Shown here in pieces: positions 26,077-35,909 of a stretch of 64,000 nt of DNA. Source of the stretch: Streptomyces hokutonensis (GTDB lineage: Bacteria > Actinomycetota > Actinomycetes > Streptomycetales > Streptomycetaceae); NCBI RefSeq assembly GCF_000376565.1, contig NZ_BARG01000018.1, forward strand, positions 1 through 64,000, read 5' to 3'. The translations under genes and the position numbers were made by a program. The notes beneath the pieces were generated by a model. The model worked only from the letters and a program-made list of their open reading frames with translations, searched no databases and had not been told where the DNA came from. Every line of letters begins with the position of its first letter. The stretch's first letter is position 1.

Positions 26077-28809
26077 CTACGCGTCCCCTCCAGCCACACC
26101 CGGATCGGCCGAGGCGACATCCAGCAACTGATACCGATCGATCGCCTGCTTCAGCACAGACCGGTCGACCTTCCCTTCCCGGGCCAGCTCCGTCAGCACA
26201 GCCACCACGATCGACTCGGCGTCGATGTGGAAGAACCGCCGAGCAGCCCCGCGCGTATCCGCGAACCCGAATCCATCAGCCCCCAACGACTGATAAGTCC
26301 CCGGCACCCACCGAGCGATCTGATCAGGAACCGACCGCATCCAGTCGGAAACCGCCACGAACGGCCCCTCCGCCCCGCTCAACTTCCGCGTGACATAAGG
26401 AACCTGCTGCTCCTCCTCGGGATGCAGCAAGTTGTGCCGCTCCACCTCGACCGCCTCGCGCCGCAGCTCGTTCCAGGAGGTCGCGGACCACACATCGGCC
26501 CGTACGTTCCAGTCCTCGGCGAGAATCCGCTGCGCCTCGATGGCCCACGGCACCGCCACACCCGACGCCATGATCTGCGCCGGAACCGTGCCCGAGGCAC
26601 CCCGGCTGATCCGGTGAACGCCCTTGAGGATGCCCTCGACGTCGACGTCCGCCGGCTCGGCCGGGTGCTGGATCGGCTCGTTGTAGACGGTGAGGTAGTA
26701 GAAGACGTCCTCACTGTCCGGCCCGTACATCCGCCGCAGCCCGTCCTGCACGATGTAGGCGATCTCGTACGAGTACGCCGGGTCGTAGGCGACACAGCCC
26801 GGGTTGGTCGAGGCCAGCAACTGCGAGTGTCCGTCCGCGTGTTGCAGACCCTCACCGGTCAGAGTCGTACGCCCGGCGGTCGCACCCAGGACGAAACCGC
26901 GCGCCAACTGGTCGGCCATCTGCCAGAACTGGTCACCGGTGCGCTGGAAACCGAACATCGAGTAGAAGACGTAGACCGGGATGAGCGGTTCGCCGTGCGT
27001 GGCGTACGCCGAACCCGCCGCGATCAGCGAGGCGGTGCAGCCCGCCTCGGAGATGCCGTCGTGCAGCATCTGCCCGGTCGGCGACTCCTTGTACGCGAGC
27101 AGCAGATCGCGGTCCACCGACTCGTACTGCTGGCCCAGCGGGTTGTAGATCTTCGCGCTCGGGAAGAACGAGTCCATGCCGAACGTGCGGTACTCGTCCG
27201 GCGCGATCAGCACGAACCGCTTGCCGATCTCCTTGTCCCGCATGAGGTCCTTGAGCAGTCGTACGAACGCCATGGTGGTGGCGATCGACTGCTGGCCTGA
27301 ACCCTTCTTCACGCTCGCGTACGTCTTGTCCTCGGGGAGGGCGAGCGGCTTGGAGCGCACGACACGGGTCGGGACGTAGCCGCCCAGCGCGTTGCGCCGG
27401 TCGTGCATGTACTGGATCTCCTCCGAGTTCCGGCCCGGGTGGTAGTACGGCGGCGCGCCGGACTCCAGTTCCTGGTCGGTGATCGGGAGGTGCAGGCGGT
27501 CGCGGAAGCCCTTGAGGTCGGCGACCGTCAGCTTCTTCATCTGGTGCGTGGCGTTGCGGCCCTCGAAGTTGGGGCCCAGCGTCCAGCCCTTGACCGTCTG
27601 GGCGAGCACGACCGTCGGCTGGCCCTTGTGCTCCTTGGCGGCCTCGAAGGCGGCGAACACCTTCCGGTGGTCGTGGCCGCCGCGCCCCAGGTGCAGGATC
27701 TGGTCGTCCGTCATGTTCTCGACCATCGCGCGCAGCCGGTGGTCGTGCCCGAAGAAGTGCTCGCGGATGTACGCGCCGGTCTCCGTGGCGTACGTCTGGA
27801 ACTGGCCGTCCGGCGTGGTGTTGAGCTGGTTGACCAGCACACCGTCGCGGTCCTGGGCCAGCAGCGGGTCCCAGGTGCGGTCCCAGACCAGCTTGATGAC
27901 GTTCCAGCCGGCGCCCCGGAACTGGGACTCCAGTTCCTGGATGATCTTGCCGTTGCCGCGCACCGGGCCGTCGAGCCGCTGGAGGTTGCAGTTGACGACG
28001 AAGGTCAGGTTGTCCAGGCCCTCGCGCGCCGCGATCGACAGCTGGCCGAGCGACTCCGGCTCGTCCATCTCGCCGTCACCGAGGAACGCCCACACGTGCG
28101 ACCTGGAGGTGTCCGCGATCCCGCGCGCCTCCATGTAGCGGTTCATCCGCGCCTGGAAGATCGCGCCGAGCGGGCCGAGGCCCATGGACACGGTCGGGAA
28201 CTCCCAGAAGTCCGGCATCGACCGCGGGTGCGGATACGAGGACAGCCCGTACGGCGCCTTCGACTTCTCCTGGCGGAACGCGTCGAGCTGCTGCTCGCTG
28301 AGCCGGTCCAGGAGGAACGCGCGGGCGTAGATGCCCGGCGAGGCGTGCCCCTGGAAGAAGATCTGGTCGCCGCCGTCGCCCTGGTCCTTGCCGCGGAAGA
28401 AGTGGTTGAAGCCCACGTCGTAGAGGGAGGCGGAGGAGGCGAAGGTGGCGATGTGGCCGCCGACCCCGATACCGGGACGCTGGGCCCGGGACACCATCAC
28501 CGCCGCGTTCCAGCGGGTGGCGTTCAGGATCTTGCGCTCGATCTCCTCGTTGCCGGGGAAGAACGGCTCGTCCTTGGTGGCGATGGTGTTGACGTAGTCC
28601 GTGCTGCGCATCTCGGGCACGGCCACGCGCTTCTCGCGGGCCCGCTCGATCAGCCGGAGCATCAGATAGCGGGCCCGCTCACGGCCGCGCTGGTCCACGG
28701 CGGCGTCGAGCGAGTCGAGCCACTCCTGGGTCTCTTCGGGATCGAAGTCAGGAACCTGACTCGGAAGGCCGCCAATGATGATCGGATTGCGATCGGATCC
28801 GGAAGCCAC
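26077..28809 (-). CDS. aceE: Pyruvate dehydrogenase E1 component, homodimeric type
   Basis: A full-length 910-residue E1p that decarboxylates pyruvate with thiamine diphosphate and passes the acetyl group to the E2 lipoyl domain. The ThDP/Mg site is seen in [15 protein letters not shown] through [15 protein letters not shown] (GDG...NCN, about residues 240-285). Homodimeric-type features include [19 protein letters not shown] and, in the C-terminal half, [17 protein letters not shown]. The GTG start at 28809 is preceded by AAGGAAC. It is monocistronic here and divergent from DUF3052. Confidence 0.97.
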   Translation of the reverse strand: MASGSDRNPIIIGGLPSQVPDFDPEETQEWLDSLDAAVDQRGRERARYLMLRLIERAREKRVAVPEMRSTDYVNTIATKDEPFFPGNEEIERKILNATRWNAAVMVSRAQRPGIGVGGHIATFASSASLYDVGFNHFFRGKDQGDGGDQIFFQGHASPGIYARAFLLDRLSEQQLDAFRQEKSKAPYGLSSYPHPRSMPDFWEFPTVSMGLGPLGAIFQARMNRYMEARGIADTSRSHVWAFLGDGEMDEPESLGQLSIAAREGLDNLTFVVNCNLQRLDGPVRGNGKIIQELESQFRGAGWNVIKLVWDRTWDPLLAQDRDGVLVNQLNTTPDGQFQTYATETGAYIREHFFGHDHRLRAMVENMTDDQILHLGRGGHDHRKVFAAFEAAKEHKGQPTVVLAQTVKGWTLGPNFEGRNATHQMKKLTVADLKGFRDRLHLPITDQELESGAPPYYHPGRNSEEIQYMHDRRNALGGYVPTRVVRSKPLALPEDKTYASVKKGSGQQSIATTMAFVRLLKDLMRDKEIGKRFVLIAPDEYRTFGMDSFFPSAKIYNPLGQQYESVDRDLLLAYKESPTGQMLHDGISEAGCTASLIAAGSAYATHGEPLIPVYVFYSMFGFQRTGDQFWQMADQLARGFVLGATAGRTTLTGEGLQHADGHSQLLASTNPGCVAYDPAYSYEIAYIVQDGLRRMYGPDSEDVFYYLTVYNEPIQHPAEPADVDVEGILKGVHRISRGASGTVPAQIMASGVAVPWAIEAQRILAEDWNVRADVWSATSWNELRREAVEVERHNLLHPEEEQQVPYVTRKLSGAEGPFVAVSDWMRSVPDQIARWVPGTYQSLGADGFGFADTRGAARRFFHIDAESIVVAVLTELAREGKVDRSVLKQAIDRYQLLDVASADPGVAGGDA

Positions 28810-29171
28810 GCTGTTCCTTACCTGTCAGAGGGAGCTGGGTGAGGGGGCTGCACCGTTCCCCATGGTCTACCGCGGGGCGGCAATCGTCATCTCTACCGTG
28901 AGGTAACCGTGACTCGTTTAGCAAAGTCATTCGAGTCGCGTACCCTCGGAGGGTTCTCAAACGTGCAAACCGGGCAGAACGCTGTGGTGTACGTCACCAG
29001 CGGCCGCGATAGCGTGCCTGGAGTTGCGGCGACACGGCCAGGATCGTCACCGTTTCGGCGTTCCGAATCGCCGGGTACTTGCGCGATCCGGCCCGTCCGT
29101 GTGGACTACGGCCAATGCTTCGCGCACGCGCGATGCTGGACATTCATCAAGACATGATCAGGAGGCAACCC
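28810..29171. other. Intergenic region between divergent aceE and DUF3052 genes
   Basis: This 362-bp gap must hold both promoters. Relatively AT-rich sequence near 28905-28930 (GTTTAGCAAAGTC) is the likeliest promoter area for aceE or its neighbour. On the aceE strand CACGGTTA and CACGGTAG occur as near-direct repeats (about 28895-28913). A short open frame at 28909-29157 has no recognisable protein and I do not call it. Confidence 0.5.
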
Positions 29172-29609
29172 GTGAGCGCGACCGCGGACCACGCGGAGGA
29201 GCGGACGAACCCTGCCGCAAGGCTGGGGTTCCAGCCCGAGCAGGTGGTCCAGGAGATCGGCTACGACGACGACGTAGACCAGGAACTCCGCGAGGCCATT
29301 GAAGAAGTCATCGGCAGCGACCTGGTGGACGAGGACTACGACGACGTCGCCGATGCCGTGGTGCTGTGGTTCCGCGACGAGGACGGCGACCTGACCGACG
29401 TGCTGGTGGACGCCATCTCGTACGTCGAGGAGGGCGGCTCCATCCTGCTGCTGACGCCGAAGACCGGCCGTGACGGCTACGTCGAGCCGAGCGACATCTC
29501 GGAAGCCGCCACGACCGCGGGACTCTCCGCGGCCAAGAGCGTCAGCGTGGGCAAGGACTGGAGTGGCAGCCGGCTGGTGACGCCCAAGGCGGCCAAGTCC
29601 AAGAGGTAG
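29172..29609 (+). CDS. DUF3052 family protein
   Basis: A 145-residue acidic protein of the DUF3052 family, restricted to actinobacteria. The conserved core is FQPEQVVQEIGYDDDVDQ and the central DEDYDDVADAVVLWFRDEDGDLTD. The C-terminus is basic (PKAAKSKR). It has no membrane span. The GTG at 29172 follows AGGAGGC. Mycobacterium tuberculosis carries a homologue between aceE and ahpE, as here, so the linkage is old; function unknown. Confidence 0.88.
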   Translation: MSATADHAEERTNPAARLGFQPEQVVQEIGYDDDVDQELREAIEEVIGSDLVDEDYDDVADAVVLWFRDEDGDLTDVLVDAISYVEEGGSILLLTPKTGRDGYVEPSDISEAATTAGLSAAKSVSVGKDWSGSRLVTPKAAKSKR

Positions 29610-29750
29610 TCCACGGAGGTACCTCGATCGTCGAACCCCGGACGGGCCGGCCACGCCGGCCCGTCCGTCCGCATGCCGTGATCGCTGCGTAGGGTGGTGG
29701 ACCCAGGGTGCTCTCACCCGAACGGCCCCATCGAAGGGATGCAGGACGAG

Positions 29751-30209
29751 ATGGCGATCCAGGTCGGCGAAAAGGCCCCCGATTTCGAGCTCAAGGACAA
29801 CCACGGCGCCACCGTGAAGCTCTCCGACTTCCGCGGTGACAAGAACGTGGTGCTGCTCTTCTACCCCTTCGCCTTCACCGGCGTCTGCACCGGCGAACTG
29901 TGCTCCCTGCGCGACAACCTGCCGCAGTTCACCGACCGCGACACCCAGCTCCTCGCGGTCTCCAACGACTCCATCCACACCCTGCGCGTCTTCGCCGAAC
30001 AGGAGGGCCTGGAGTACCCGCTGCTCTCCGACTTCTGGCCGCACGGCAACACTTCGCGCGCGTACGGCGTCTTCGCCGAGGACAAGGGGTGCGCGCTGCG
30101 CGGCACCTTCATCATCGACAAGGAGGGCGTCGTGCGCTGGACGGTCGTCAACGGTCTCCCGGACGCGCGGGACCTGGGCGAGTACGTGAAGGCGCTCGAC
30201 ACCCTGTGA
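29751..30209 (+). CDS. ahpE: AhpE-type one-cysteine peroxiredoxin
   Basis: This 152-residue thioredoxin-fold peroxidase reduces hydrogen peroxide and alkyl peroxides in the cytoplasm. The peroxidatic Cys is in [16 protein letters not shown] (about residue 45), with a second Cys four residues later as in Ahp[18 protein letters not shown] near the start is typical. Length equals that of the mycobacterial enzyme. ATG 29751 is used; ATG 29739 is also in frame. It follows DUF3052 at about 140 nt and precedes the TerD genes. Confidence 0.92.
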   Translation: MAIQVGEKAPDFELKDNHGATVKLSDFRGDKNVVLLFYPFAFTGVCTGELCSLRDNLPQFTDRDTQLLAVSNDSIHTLRVFAEQEGLEYPLLSDFWPHGNTSRAYGVFAEDKGCALRGTFIIDKEGVVRWTVVNGLPDARDLGEYVKALDTL

Positions 30210-30322
30210 TTGTTAGGTTCCAGGGCCTGCGAGGGTCGGGAACCCGTCACTAGGATCGAGACGTTGATCCGATACCGACGCACTACGGGGCATCCCCGCC
30301 CCTGGACACCAATGGAGGACTC

Positions 30323-30898
30323 GTGGGAGTCAGCCTCAGCAAGGGCGGCAACGTTTCACTGACCAAGGAGGCCCCGGGCCTGACCGCGGTCATCGTCGGT
30401 CTGGGGTGGGACGTCCGCACCACCACCGGTACCGACTTCGACCTCGACGCCAGCGCACTGCTGCTGAACAGCGCGGGCAAGGTCGCGAGCGACGCCAACT
30501 TCGTCTTCTTCAACAACCTCAAGAGCCCCGACGGCTCCGTCGAGCACACCGGTGACAACACCACCGGTGAGGGCGAGGGCGACGACGAGGCGATCAAGGT
30601 CAACCTGGCGGCGGTCCCGGCCGACGTCGACAAGATCACCTTCCCGGTCTCGATCTACGACGCCGAGAACCGCCAGCAGTCCTTCGGCCAGGTCCGCAAC
30701 GCGTTCATCCGCGTGGTGAACCAGGCCGGCGGCGCCGAGATCGCCCGCTACGACCTCTCCGAGGACGCCTCGACCGAGACGGCCATGGTCTTCGGCGAGC
30801 TGTACCGCAACGGCGCGGAGTGGAAGTTCCGCGCCATCGGCCAGGGCTACGCCTCGGGCCTGCGCGGCATCGCCCAGGACTTCGGCGTCAACGTCTGA
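30323..30898 (+). CDS. terD: TerD-family stress/tellurium-resistance protein 1
   Basis: A 191-residue TerD protein. The fold binds Ca2+; the acidic ligand motifs are seen as [14 protein letters not shown] (about residue 35) and [14 protein letters not shown] (about 83). The N-terminus [21 protein letters not shown] and the C-terminal [17 protein letters not shown] are strongly conserved. TerD proteins act in stress response and are thought to form membrane-associated complexes with TerC. The GTG follows GGAGG. It is followed 96 nt later by a close paralogue. Confidence 0.95.
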   Translation: MGVSLSKGGNVSLTKEAPGLTAVIVGLGWDVRTTTGTDFDLDASALLLNSAGKVASDANFVFFNNLKSPDGSVEHTGDNTTGEGEGDDEAIKVNLAAVPADVDKITFPVSIYDAENRQQSFGQVRNAFIRVVNQAGGAEIARYDLSEDASTETAMVFGELYRNGAEWKFRAIGQGYASGLRGIAQDFGVNV

Positions 30899-30994
30899 CG
30901 TCCCCAGGCTTCACCGCCCGGCGCCGCACGGTTCGCGTGCGGCGCCGGGCCGCAGGACAACTCACACAGCATCGCCTCGGGGAGGACCAGCACT

Positions 30995-31570
30995 ATGGGC
31001 GTCACACTCGCCAAGGGGGGCAACGTCTCCCTGTCCAAGGCCGCACCGAACCTCACGAACGTACTGATCGGACTCGGCTGGGACGCGCGTTCCACCACCG
31101 GAGCCGACTTCGACCTCGACGCCAGCGCGCTGCTCTGCAACGGCGGCCGGGTGCTCGGGGACGAGTGGTTCATCTTCTACAACCAGCTCAAGAGCCCCGA
31201 CGGCTCCGTGGAGCACACCGGCGACAACCTCACCGGCGAGGGCGAGGGCGACGACGAGTCGATCCTGGTCGACCTCTCCAAGGTCCCGGCCAACGTCGAC
31301 AAGGTCGTCTTCCCGGTCTCCATCCACGACGCCGACAACCGCGGCCAGACCTTCGGCCAGGTCAGCAACGCCTTCATCCGCGTCGTCAACCAGGCAGACG
31401 GCCAGGAACTCGCCCGCTACGACCTCTCCGAGGACGCCTCCACCGAGACGGCCATGATCTTCGGCGAGCTCTACCGCTACCAGGGCGAGTGGAAGTTCAG
31501 GGCGGTCGGTCAGGGGTACGCGTCCGGCCTGCGGGGCATCGCACTGGACTTCGGGGTCAACGTCTCGTAA
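30995..31570 (+). CDS. terD: TerD-family stress/tellurium-resistance protein 2
   Basis: Second TerD paralogue, also 191 residues and about three-quarters identical to the first by eye, with the same Ca2+ motifs [14 protein letters not shown] and [14 protein letters not shown]. This copy has one Cys (in ALLCNGG) that the first lacks. It starts [15 protein letters not shown] and is preceded by GGGGAGGACC. The tandem arrangement is usual in Streptomyces; heteromeric assembly is plausible. A small hairpin (31585-31601) follows. Confidence 0.95.
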   Translation: MGVTLAKGGNVSLSKAAPNLTNVLIGLGWDARSTTGADFDLDASALLCNGGRVLGDEWFIFYNQLKSPDGSVEHTGDNLTGEGEGDDESILVDLSKVPANVDKVVFPVSIHDADNRGQTFGQVSNAFIRVVNQADGQELARYDLSEDASTETAMIFGELYRYQGEWKFRAVGQGYASGLRGIALDFGVNVS

Positions 31571-31584
31571 AGGGCCTTGGTCCC

Positions 31585-31601
31585 GACCGGCTGTCCCGGT
31601 C
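31585..31601 (+). terminator. Weak hairpin after the TerD pair
   Basis: GACCGG (31585-31590), a 5-nt loop, CCGGTC (31596-31601). It is short and not followed by Ts, so it may attenuate rather than end transcription into the downstream TerC gene. An unusually AT-rich stretch (GTCAAATTTTAAGTAAAG, about 31634-31651) follows and may hold a separate promoter. Confidence 0.45.
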
Positions 31602-31699
31602 CGGGGAGTCTCCCTCTAGACTCAGTGCTCGACGTCAAATTTTAAGTAAAGCCGAGTGCGGCGCGGGGGAGACCCGTACACACAGGGATTGGGTAGCCA

Positions 31700-32845
31700 G
31701 TGCTTCTGAAAACCTTCGGCTGGTCGTTCGCGGTCACCGCGCTCGGCCTGGTCGCGGCGGCGTTCTACGGGGGGTGGGAAGCCTTCGGAATCGTGGCGAT
31801 CCTGGCCGTCCTGGAGATCTCGCTGTCCTTCGACAACGCGGTGGTCAACGCCGGGATCCTGAAGAAGATGTCCGCCTTCTGGCAGAAGATCTTCCTCACG
31901 GTCGGCGTCCTGATCGCCGTCTTCGGCATGCGGCTGGTGTTCCCCGTCGTCATCGTCGCCGTCACCGCCAAGATCGGCCCGATCGACGCGGTCGACCTCG
32001 CGCTCAACAACAAGGACCACTACCAGCAGCTGGTCACCGACGCCCACCCGGCGATCGCGGCCTTCGGCGGCATGTTCCTGCTGATGATCTTCCTCGACTT
32101 CATCTTCGAGGACCGGGACATCCAGTGGCTGCGCTGGATCGAGCGCCCGCTCGCCAAGCTCGGCAGGGTCGACATGCTGTCGGTCTGCATCGCGCTGATC
32201 GTCCTGCTCATCACGTCCTTCACCTTCGCGGCCCACGCCCACCAGCACGGCGGTGCGCACACCGACAAGGCGCAGACGGTCCTGATCGCCGGCATCTCCG
32301 GTCTGATCACGTACATGATCGTCGGCGGACTCTCCGGCTACTTCGAGGACAAGCTCGAGGAAGAGGAGGAGCGGGAGCACGAGGCGGAGGAAGAGGCCGC
32401 GCGCACCGGCAAGCAGCGCTCGGCGGTGGTCCTCGCCGGCCAGGCCGCGTTCTTCATGTTCCTGTACCTCGAGGTCCTGGACGCGTCCTTCTCCTTCGAC
32501 GGCGTGATCGGCGCCTTCGCCATCACGAACGACATCGTCCTGATGGCGCTGGGCCTGGGCATCGGCGCGATGTACGTCCGCTCGCTGACGGTGTACCTGG
32601 TCCGCCAGGGCACGTTGGACGACTACGTCTACCTGGAGCACGGCGCCCACTACGCGATCGGCGCCCTCGCCGTGATCCTCATGGTCACCATCCAGTACCA
32701 GATCAACGAGGTCATCACCGGCCTCGTCGGCGTGGTCCTGATCGGCTGGTCCTTCTGGTCCTCGGTCCGCCGCAACAACGCCATCGCGGAAGCCGAGGGA
32801 AAAGCCGGCTCGGACGAGAAGACTGAGGTCTCGTCCGGGGTGTGA
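31700..32845 (+). CDS. TerC/DUF475-type integral membrane protein
   Basis: This 381-residue protein belongs to the TerC/DUF475 family. It has about nine membrane spans, with the two conserved acidic membrane motifs VLEISLSFDNAVVNAGIL (about residue 38) and YLEVLDASFSFDGVIGAF (about 257). A His-rich loop (AHAHQHGGAHTD) near residue 180 could bind metal. A long acidic cytoplasmic loop (EDKLEEEEEREHEAEEEAA) lies in the middle. TerC-type proteins are implicated in tellurite resistance and metal handling with TerD. GTG start at 31700; weak Shine-Dalgarno. A strong terminator hairpin follows. Confidence 0.92.
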   Translation: MLLKTFGWSFAVTALGLVAAAFYGGWEAFGIVAILAVLEISLSFDNAVVNAGILKKMSAFWQKIFLTVGVLIAVFGMRLVFPVVIVAVTAKIGPIDAVDLALNNKDHYQQLVTDAHPAIAAFGGMFLLMIFLDFIFEDRDIQWLRWIERPLAKLGRVDMLSVCIALIVLLITSFTFAAHAHQHGGAHTDKAQTVLIAGISGLITYMIVGGLSGYFEDKLEEEEEREHEAEEEAARTGKQRSAVVLAGQAAFFMFLYLEVLDASFSFDGVIGAFAITNDIVLMALGLGIGAMYVRSLTVYLVRQGTLDDYVYLEHGAHYAIGALAVILMVTIQYQINEVITGLVGVVLIGWSFWSSVRRNNAIAEAEGKAGSDEKTEVSSGV

Positions 32846-32869
32846 CAAGCTCCCTGGTAAGGGAACGCT

Positions 32870-32921
32870 CTGTTCGGGGCGGCAGACAGAGGACATGCCC
32901 TCGGTCCGCCGCCCCGAACAG
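32870..32921 (+). terminator. Strong terminator hairpin after TerC
   Basis: CTGTTCGGGGCGGC (32870-32883) pairs perfectly with GCCGCCCCGAACAG (32908-32921), a 14-bp stem with a 24-nt loop, followed by CTTTG. It separates the TerC gene from the TerA-type gene. Confidence 0.8.
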
Positions 32922-32955
32922 CTTTGTCGTGAGTCATGTGGACGTGGGGGCGGGA

Positions 32956-33690
32956 ATGGGCTTCTTCGACGGAATCTGGCGCCGCGAGATCGACTTCGAC
33001 TCGGGCAGCGCGGCCAGCAACGCGATCGAACTGACCAAACGGCACCACCAGGTCTCGCTCACCAAACAGGGCGCGGCCACCGGCAACCTGCGCGTCAACC
33101 TCACCTGGCGGATGCGGACCTCCGACATCGGCGGCCTCCAGCGCGACAGCCTGCTTCGCCACCCCTTCAAGGCCCTCAAGCCGCCCGAGGTCATGGGCCA
33201 CAGCCAGAGCATGGTCAACGTCGACCTCGACCTGGGCTGCCTCTACGAACTCATGGACGGCACCAAGGGCGTCGTCCAGCCCCTCGGCGGCCTCCTCGGC
33301 GACGTCAACTCACCCCCGTACGTGAAGCTCAGCGGCGACGACCGCTTCGGCTCCGCGTCCGGCGAGACGATGTACGTCAACCTCGACCACCGCGACCAGA
33401 TCAAGCGCCTCCTGGTCTTCGTCTACATCTATGACCAGACCCCCGCCTTCGACCGCACCCACGCGATCGTCACCCTCTACCCCAGCAACGGCCCCCGCAT
33501 CGAGATAGGCCTCGACGAACGCCACCCCCAGGCCCGCTCCTGCGCGGTAGTGATGATCGAGAACGTCAAGGGCGAACTCGTCGTCCGCCGGGAAGTGAAG
33601 TTCGTCTACGGCTTCCAGGCGGAGCTGGACAGGTTGTACGGCTGGGGATTGCAGTGGGGCCGAGGCTACAAAACCAAGGTCGAGCGATAG
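32956..33690 (+). CDS. TerA-type tellurium-resistance protein
   Basis: A 244-residue protein of the TerD superfamily, TerA subgroup. It begins MGFFDGIWRREIDFDSG and has a long N-terminal section before the TerD-like core, which is seen in NVDLDLGCLYELMDGTKGVVQPLG and the calcium-type region KLSGDDRFGSASGETMYVNL. The end FVYGFQAELDRLYGWGLQWGRGYKTK is basic and aromatic. It probably partners the TerD/TerC system. The ATG at 32956 is chosen over upstream GTGs because homology starts there; the upstream frame crosses the terminator hairpin. Confidence 0.88.
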   Translation: MGFFDGIWRREIDFDSGSAASNAIELTKRHHQVSLTKQGAATGNLRVNLTWRMRTSDIGGLQRDSLLRHPFKALKPPEVMGHSQSMVNVDLDLGCLYELMDGTKGVVQPLGGLLGDVNSPPYVKLSGDDRFGSASGETMYVNLDHRDQIKRLLVFVYIYDQTPAFDRTHAIVTLYPSNGPRIEIGLDERHPQARSCAVVMIENVKGELVVRREVKFVYGFQAELDRLYGWGLQWGRGYKTKVER

Positions 33691-33696
33691 GTCTTC

Positions 33697-33737
33697 AGGG
33701 GCGCGGGGAACTGCGCGACAAGCCCCCACCGGCCCGC
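33697..33737. repeat. Dispersed repeat family A, copy 3
   Basis: AGGGGCGCGGGGAACTGCGC, then GACAAGCCCCCACCGGCCCGC. Lies between the convergent ends of the TerA-type gene and the third TerD gene and could end transcription from both sides. Confidence 0.85.
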
Positions 33738-33761
33738 GCCGAAAAAACTACGCACGCGCCC

Positions 33762-34553
33762 TCAAATGAACTGCGGCCCCTGCGGAGGCAACCGAAAATC
33801 CGGATCCACCGCACTCGCCGCAGGCACAGGCTGGGGATACCCGTAGGTCCCCGCAGGAGCCGCCTGCGGATACCCGTACGCAGGCTGAGTCACCGGCTCC
33901 TGCGCCGGCGGATACCCGTACCCGGACTGACCCGGAACCGCCGGAGGCACCTGCACAGGAACCGCCGGAGGCAACGGCTGCGAGACCGCCTCAGGACTAC
34001 CCCCCGCCTCCGACTCGTCCACCGTGATGCCGAAGTCCATGGCCAGCCCGCGCAGCCCGTTCGAATACCCCTCGCCGAGCGCCCGGAACTTCCACCCCTC
34101 GCCCCGCCGGTACAGCTCCCCGCAGATCAGCGCGGTCTCCTCGCCGGTCTCCGGCTTGATGTCGAAATACAGCAGCGGATCGCCCTCGGCGACCGCCGCG
34201 TCGTACAGCATGATGCGCAGACCCTGTACGCGGTCGAAGGTCTCGTCCTCCGCCGATGCGACCACCAGAATCCGGCTGACTTCGGGCTCGACACCGGCCA
34301 GATCTGTCTGGATCGTGTCGGTGGGGCCCTCGGCGACACGCTTCTTGCCGAGCCGCCAGACCTTCCCGGAGGGGTGCCGGGGCTGGTTGTAGAAGACGAA
34401 GTCCTCGTCGGAACGCACCCGACCGGCGGGGCCGAGGAGCAGCGCCGAGACATCCACGTCCGGGCCCCCCTGCCCGGGCGTCCAGCGCAGCACGGCACGT
34501 ACCGTGGTGGCCTCCAGCGGGACGTTCGACCCCTTCAGCATCGCGTGCGTCAT
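33762..34553 (-). CDS. TerD-domain protein with Pro/Tyr-rich C-terminal tail
   Basis: This 263-residue protein has a divergent TerD domain (residues 1-175): [18 protein letters not shown] is the first Ca2+ motif, and [25 protein letters not shown] the conserved end. After it comes a low-complexity tail of about 85 residues in which [10 protein letters not shown], YGYPQAAP- and [12 protein letters not shown] units recur. Such tails suggest self-association or binding to a surface. It is on the opposite strand to the other ter genes, convergent with the TerA-type gene and divergent from the CitE-like gene, so it has its own promoter in the 34554-34728 gap. Confidence 0.9.
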   Translation of the reverse strand: MTHAMLKGSNVPLEATTVRAVLRWTPGQGGPDVDVSALLLGPAGRVRSDEDFVFYNQPRHPSGKVWRLGKKRVAEGPTDTIQTDLAGVEPEVSRILVVASAEDETFDRVQGLRIMLYDAAVAEGDPLLYFDIKPETGEETALICGELYRRGEGWKFRALGEGYSNGLRGLAMDFGITVDESEAGGSPEAVSQPLPPAVPVQVPPAVPGQSGYGYPPAQEPVTQPAYGYPQAAPAGTYGYPQPVPAASAVDPDFRLPPQGPQFI

Positions 34554-34728
34554 GCGGTCATCCTGCCCTCTCGGTCCTGGTCACGACAACGTGGGGTGCG
34601 GACTCCGACACGGCCGAGTTACCTGAAGTTCATGCCCGGCGGGAACCCCTGACATGGGTTTGTACGTACTATTACCGGCCACCTATCGAAAACACACACG
34701 GTTCACATCGTCACCACGGGGGAGCTTT

Positions 34729-35895
34729 ATGCGTCATTTCGGGCACATTGCCCCTGAGGTGCGGCAGCGTCTCTTCTTCCAGGAGCCGTGCGAGTTCGAC
34801 GCGGACTCCCCGGCCCGGCTGCTCGCCGCCGCCCTCGGCGCCACGCTCTACAGCCCGGCCACCCGCCCGCACCTGGCCGACGACATCGTCAAGCTGGCCG
34901 GGCGCGGCGTCGTGTCGATGGTGCTGTGCCTGGAGGACTCGATCGGCGACGAGGACGTCCCGGCCGCCGAGGAGAACCTGGTCCGGCAGTTCACCGAGCT
35001 GGCCGCCCGCCCGGGCGTGGAGCTTCCGCTGCTGTTCGTCCGGGTCCGCGTGCCCGAACAGATCCCCGATCTCGTCCGCCGCATGGGCCCTGCCGTACGA
35101 CTCCTCTCCGGCTTCGTGATGCCGAAGTTCACCGAGGAACGCGGCATGCCCTTCCTGGAGGCGCTGTCCGACGCCGAGACGGAGAGCGGCCGACGCCTCT
35201 TCGGCATGCCGGTCCTGGAGTCGCCCGAGCTGCTCTACCGCGAGTCGCGCGTCGAGACCCTGGAGGGCATCTCCCGCGCGGTCGACAAGTACCGCGACCG
35301 CGTCCTCGCGCTGCGCCTGGGCGTGACGGACTTCTGCTCTTCGTACGGCCTCCGCAGGGCCTCCGACATGACGGCCTACGACGTCCAGATCGTCGCCTCC
35401 GTGATCGCCGACGTGGTGAACATGCTGGGCCGCGCCGACGGCACCGGCTTCACGGTGACCGGCCCGGTGTGGGAGTACTTCCGGGTCCAGGAGCGCATGT
35501 TCAAGCCGCAGCTGCGCCGCAGCCCCTTCCTGGAGGGACAGGCCGAGGAGCTGCGCGAGGCGCTGATCGAGCACGCCATGGACGGGCTGCTGCGCGAGAT
35601 CGCCCTCGACCAGGCCAACGGGCTGATGGGCAAGACCTGCATCCACCCCACGCACGTACTGCCCGTGCACGCGCTGTCCGTGGTCAGCCACGAGGAGTTC
35701 TGCGACGCGCAGGACATCCTGCGGCCGGAGCGGGGCGGCGGGGGCGTGCTGCGCTCGGCGTACACGAACAAGATGAACGAGGTGAAGCCGCACCGCGCCT
35801 GGGCCGAGCGGACCATGCTGCGCGCCGAGATCTTCGGCGTCGCACGCGAGGACGTCGGCTTCGTGGAGCTGCTCGCCGCCGGAATCCCCGGCTGA
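34729..35895 (+). CDS. CitE-like HpcH/HpaI aldolase of the Ter module
   Basis: A 388-residue protein of the HpcH/HpaI aldolase/citrate lyase beta superfamily. The Mg2+-binding acidic motif LEDSIGDED is at about residues 69-77, preceded by the TIM-barrel strand VVSMVLC; a second family region GFVMPKF lies near 125. Family members cleave or form C-C bonds of acyl-CoA or keto acids; in ter clusters the substrate is unknown. The ATG follows GGGGGAG. It lies 14 nt before the phosphoribosyltransferase gene, and both are followed at once by a HAD gene, giving a three-gene operon. Confidence 0.9.
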   Translation: MRHFGHIAPEVRQRLFFQEPCEFDADSPARLLAAALGATLYSPATRPHLADDIVKLAGRGVVSMVLCLEDSIGDEDVPAAEENLVRQFTELAARPGVELPLLFVRVRVPEQIPDLVRRMGPAVRLLSGFVMPKFTEERGMPFLEALSDAETESGRRLFGMPVLESPELLYRESRVETLEGISRAVDKYRDRVLALRLGVTDFCSSYGLRRASDMTAYDVQIVASVIADVVNMLGRADGTGFTVTGPVWEYFRVQERMFKPQLRRSPFLEGQAEELREALIEHAMDGLLREIALDQANGLMGKTCIHPTHVLPVHALSVVSHEEFCDAQDILRPERGGGGVLRSAYTNKMNEVKPHRAWAERTMLRAEIFGVAREDVGFVELLAAGIPG

Positions 35896-35909
35896 ATCGC
35901 AAGGGACGC

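Noticed and set aside
28909..29157. 82-codon open frame between aceE and DUF3052
   Set aside because: No homology visible, no ribosome site, and it lies where both promoters must be.
34788..35909. In-frame extension of the phosphoribosyltransferase frame back through the CitE-like gene
   Set aside because: It overlaps the CitE-like gene in a different frame and is Arg-rich; homology starts at the ATG at 35910.
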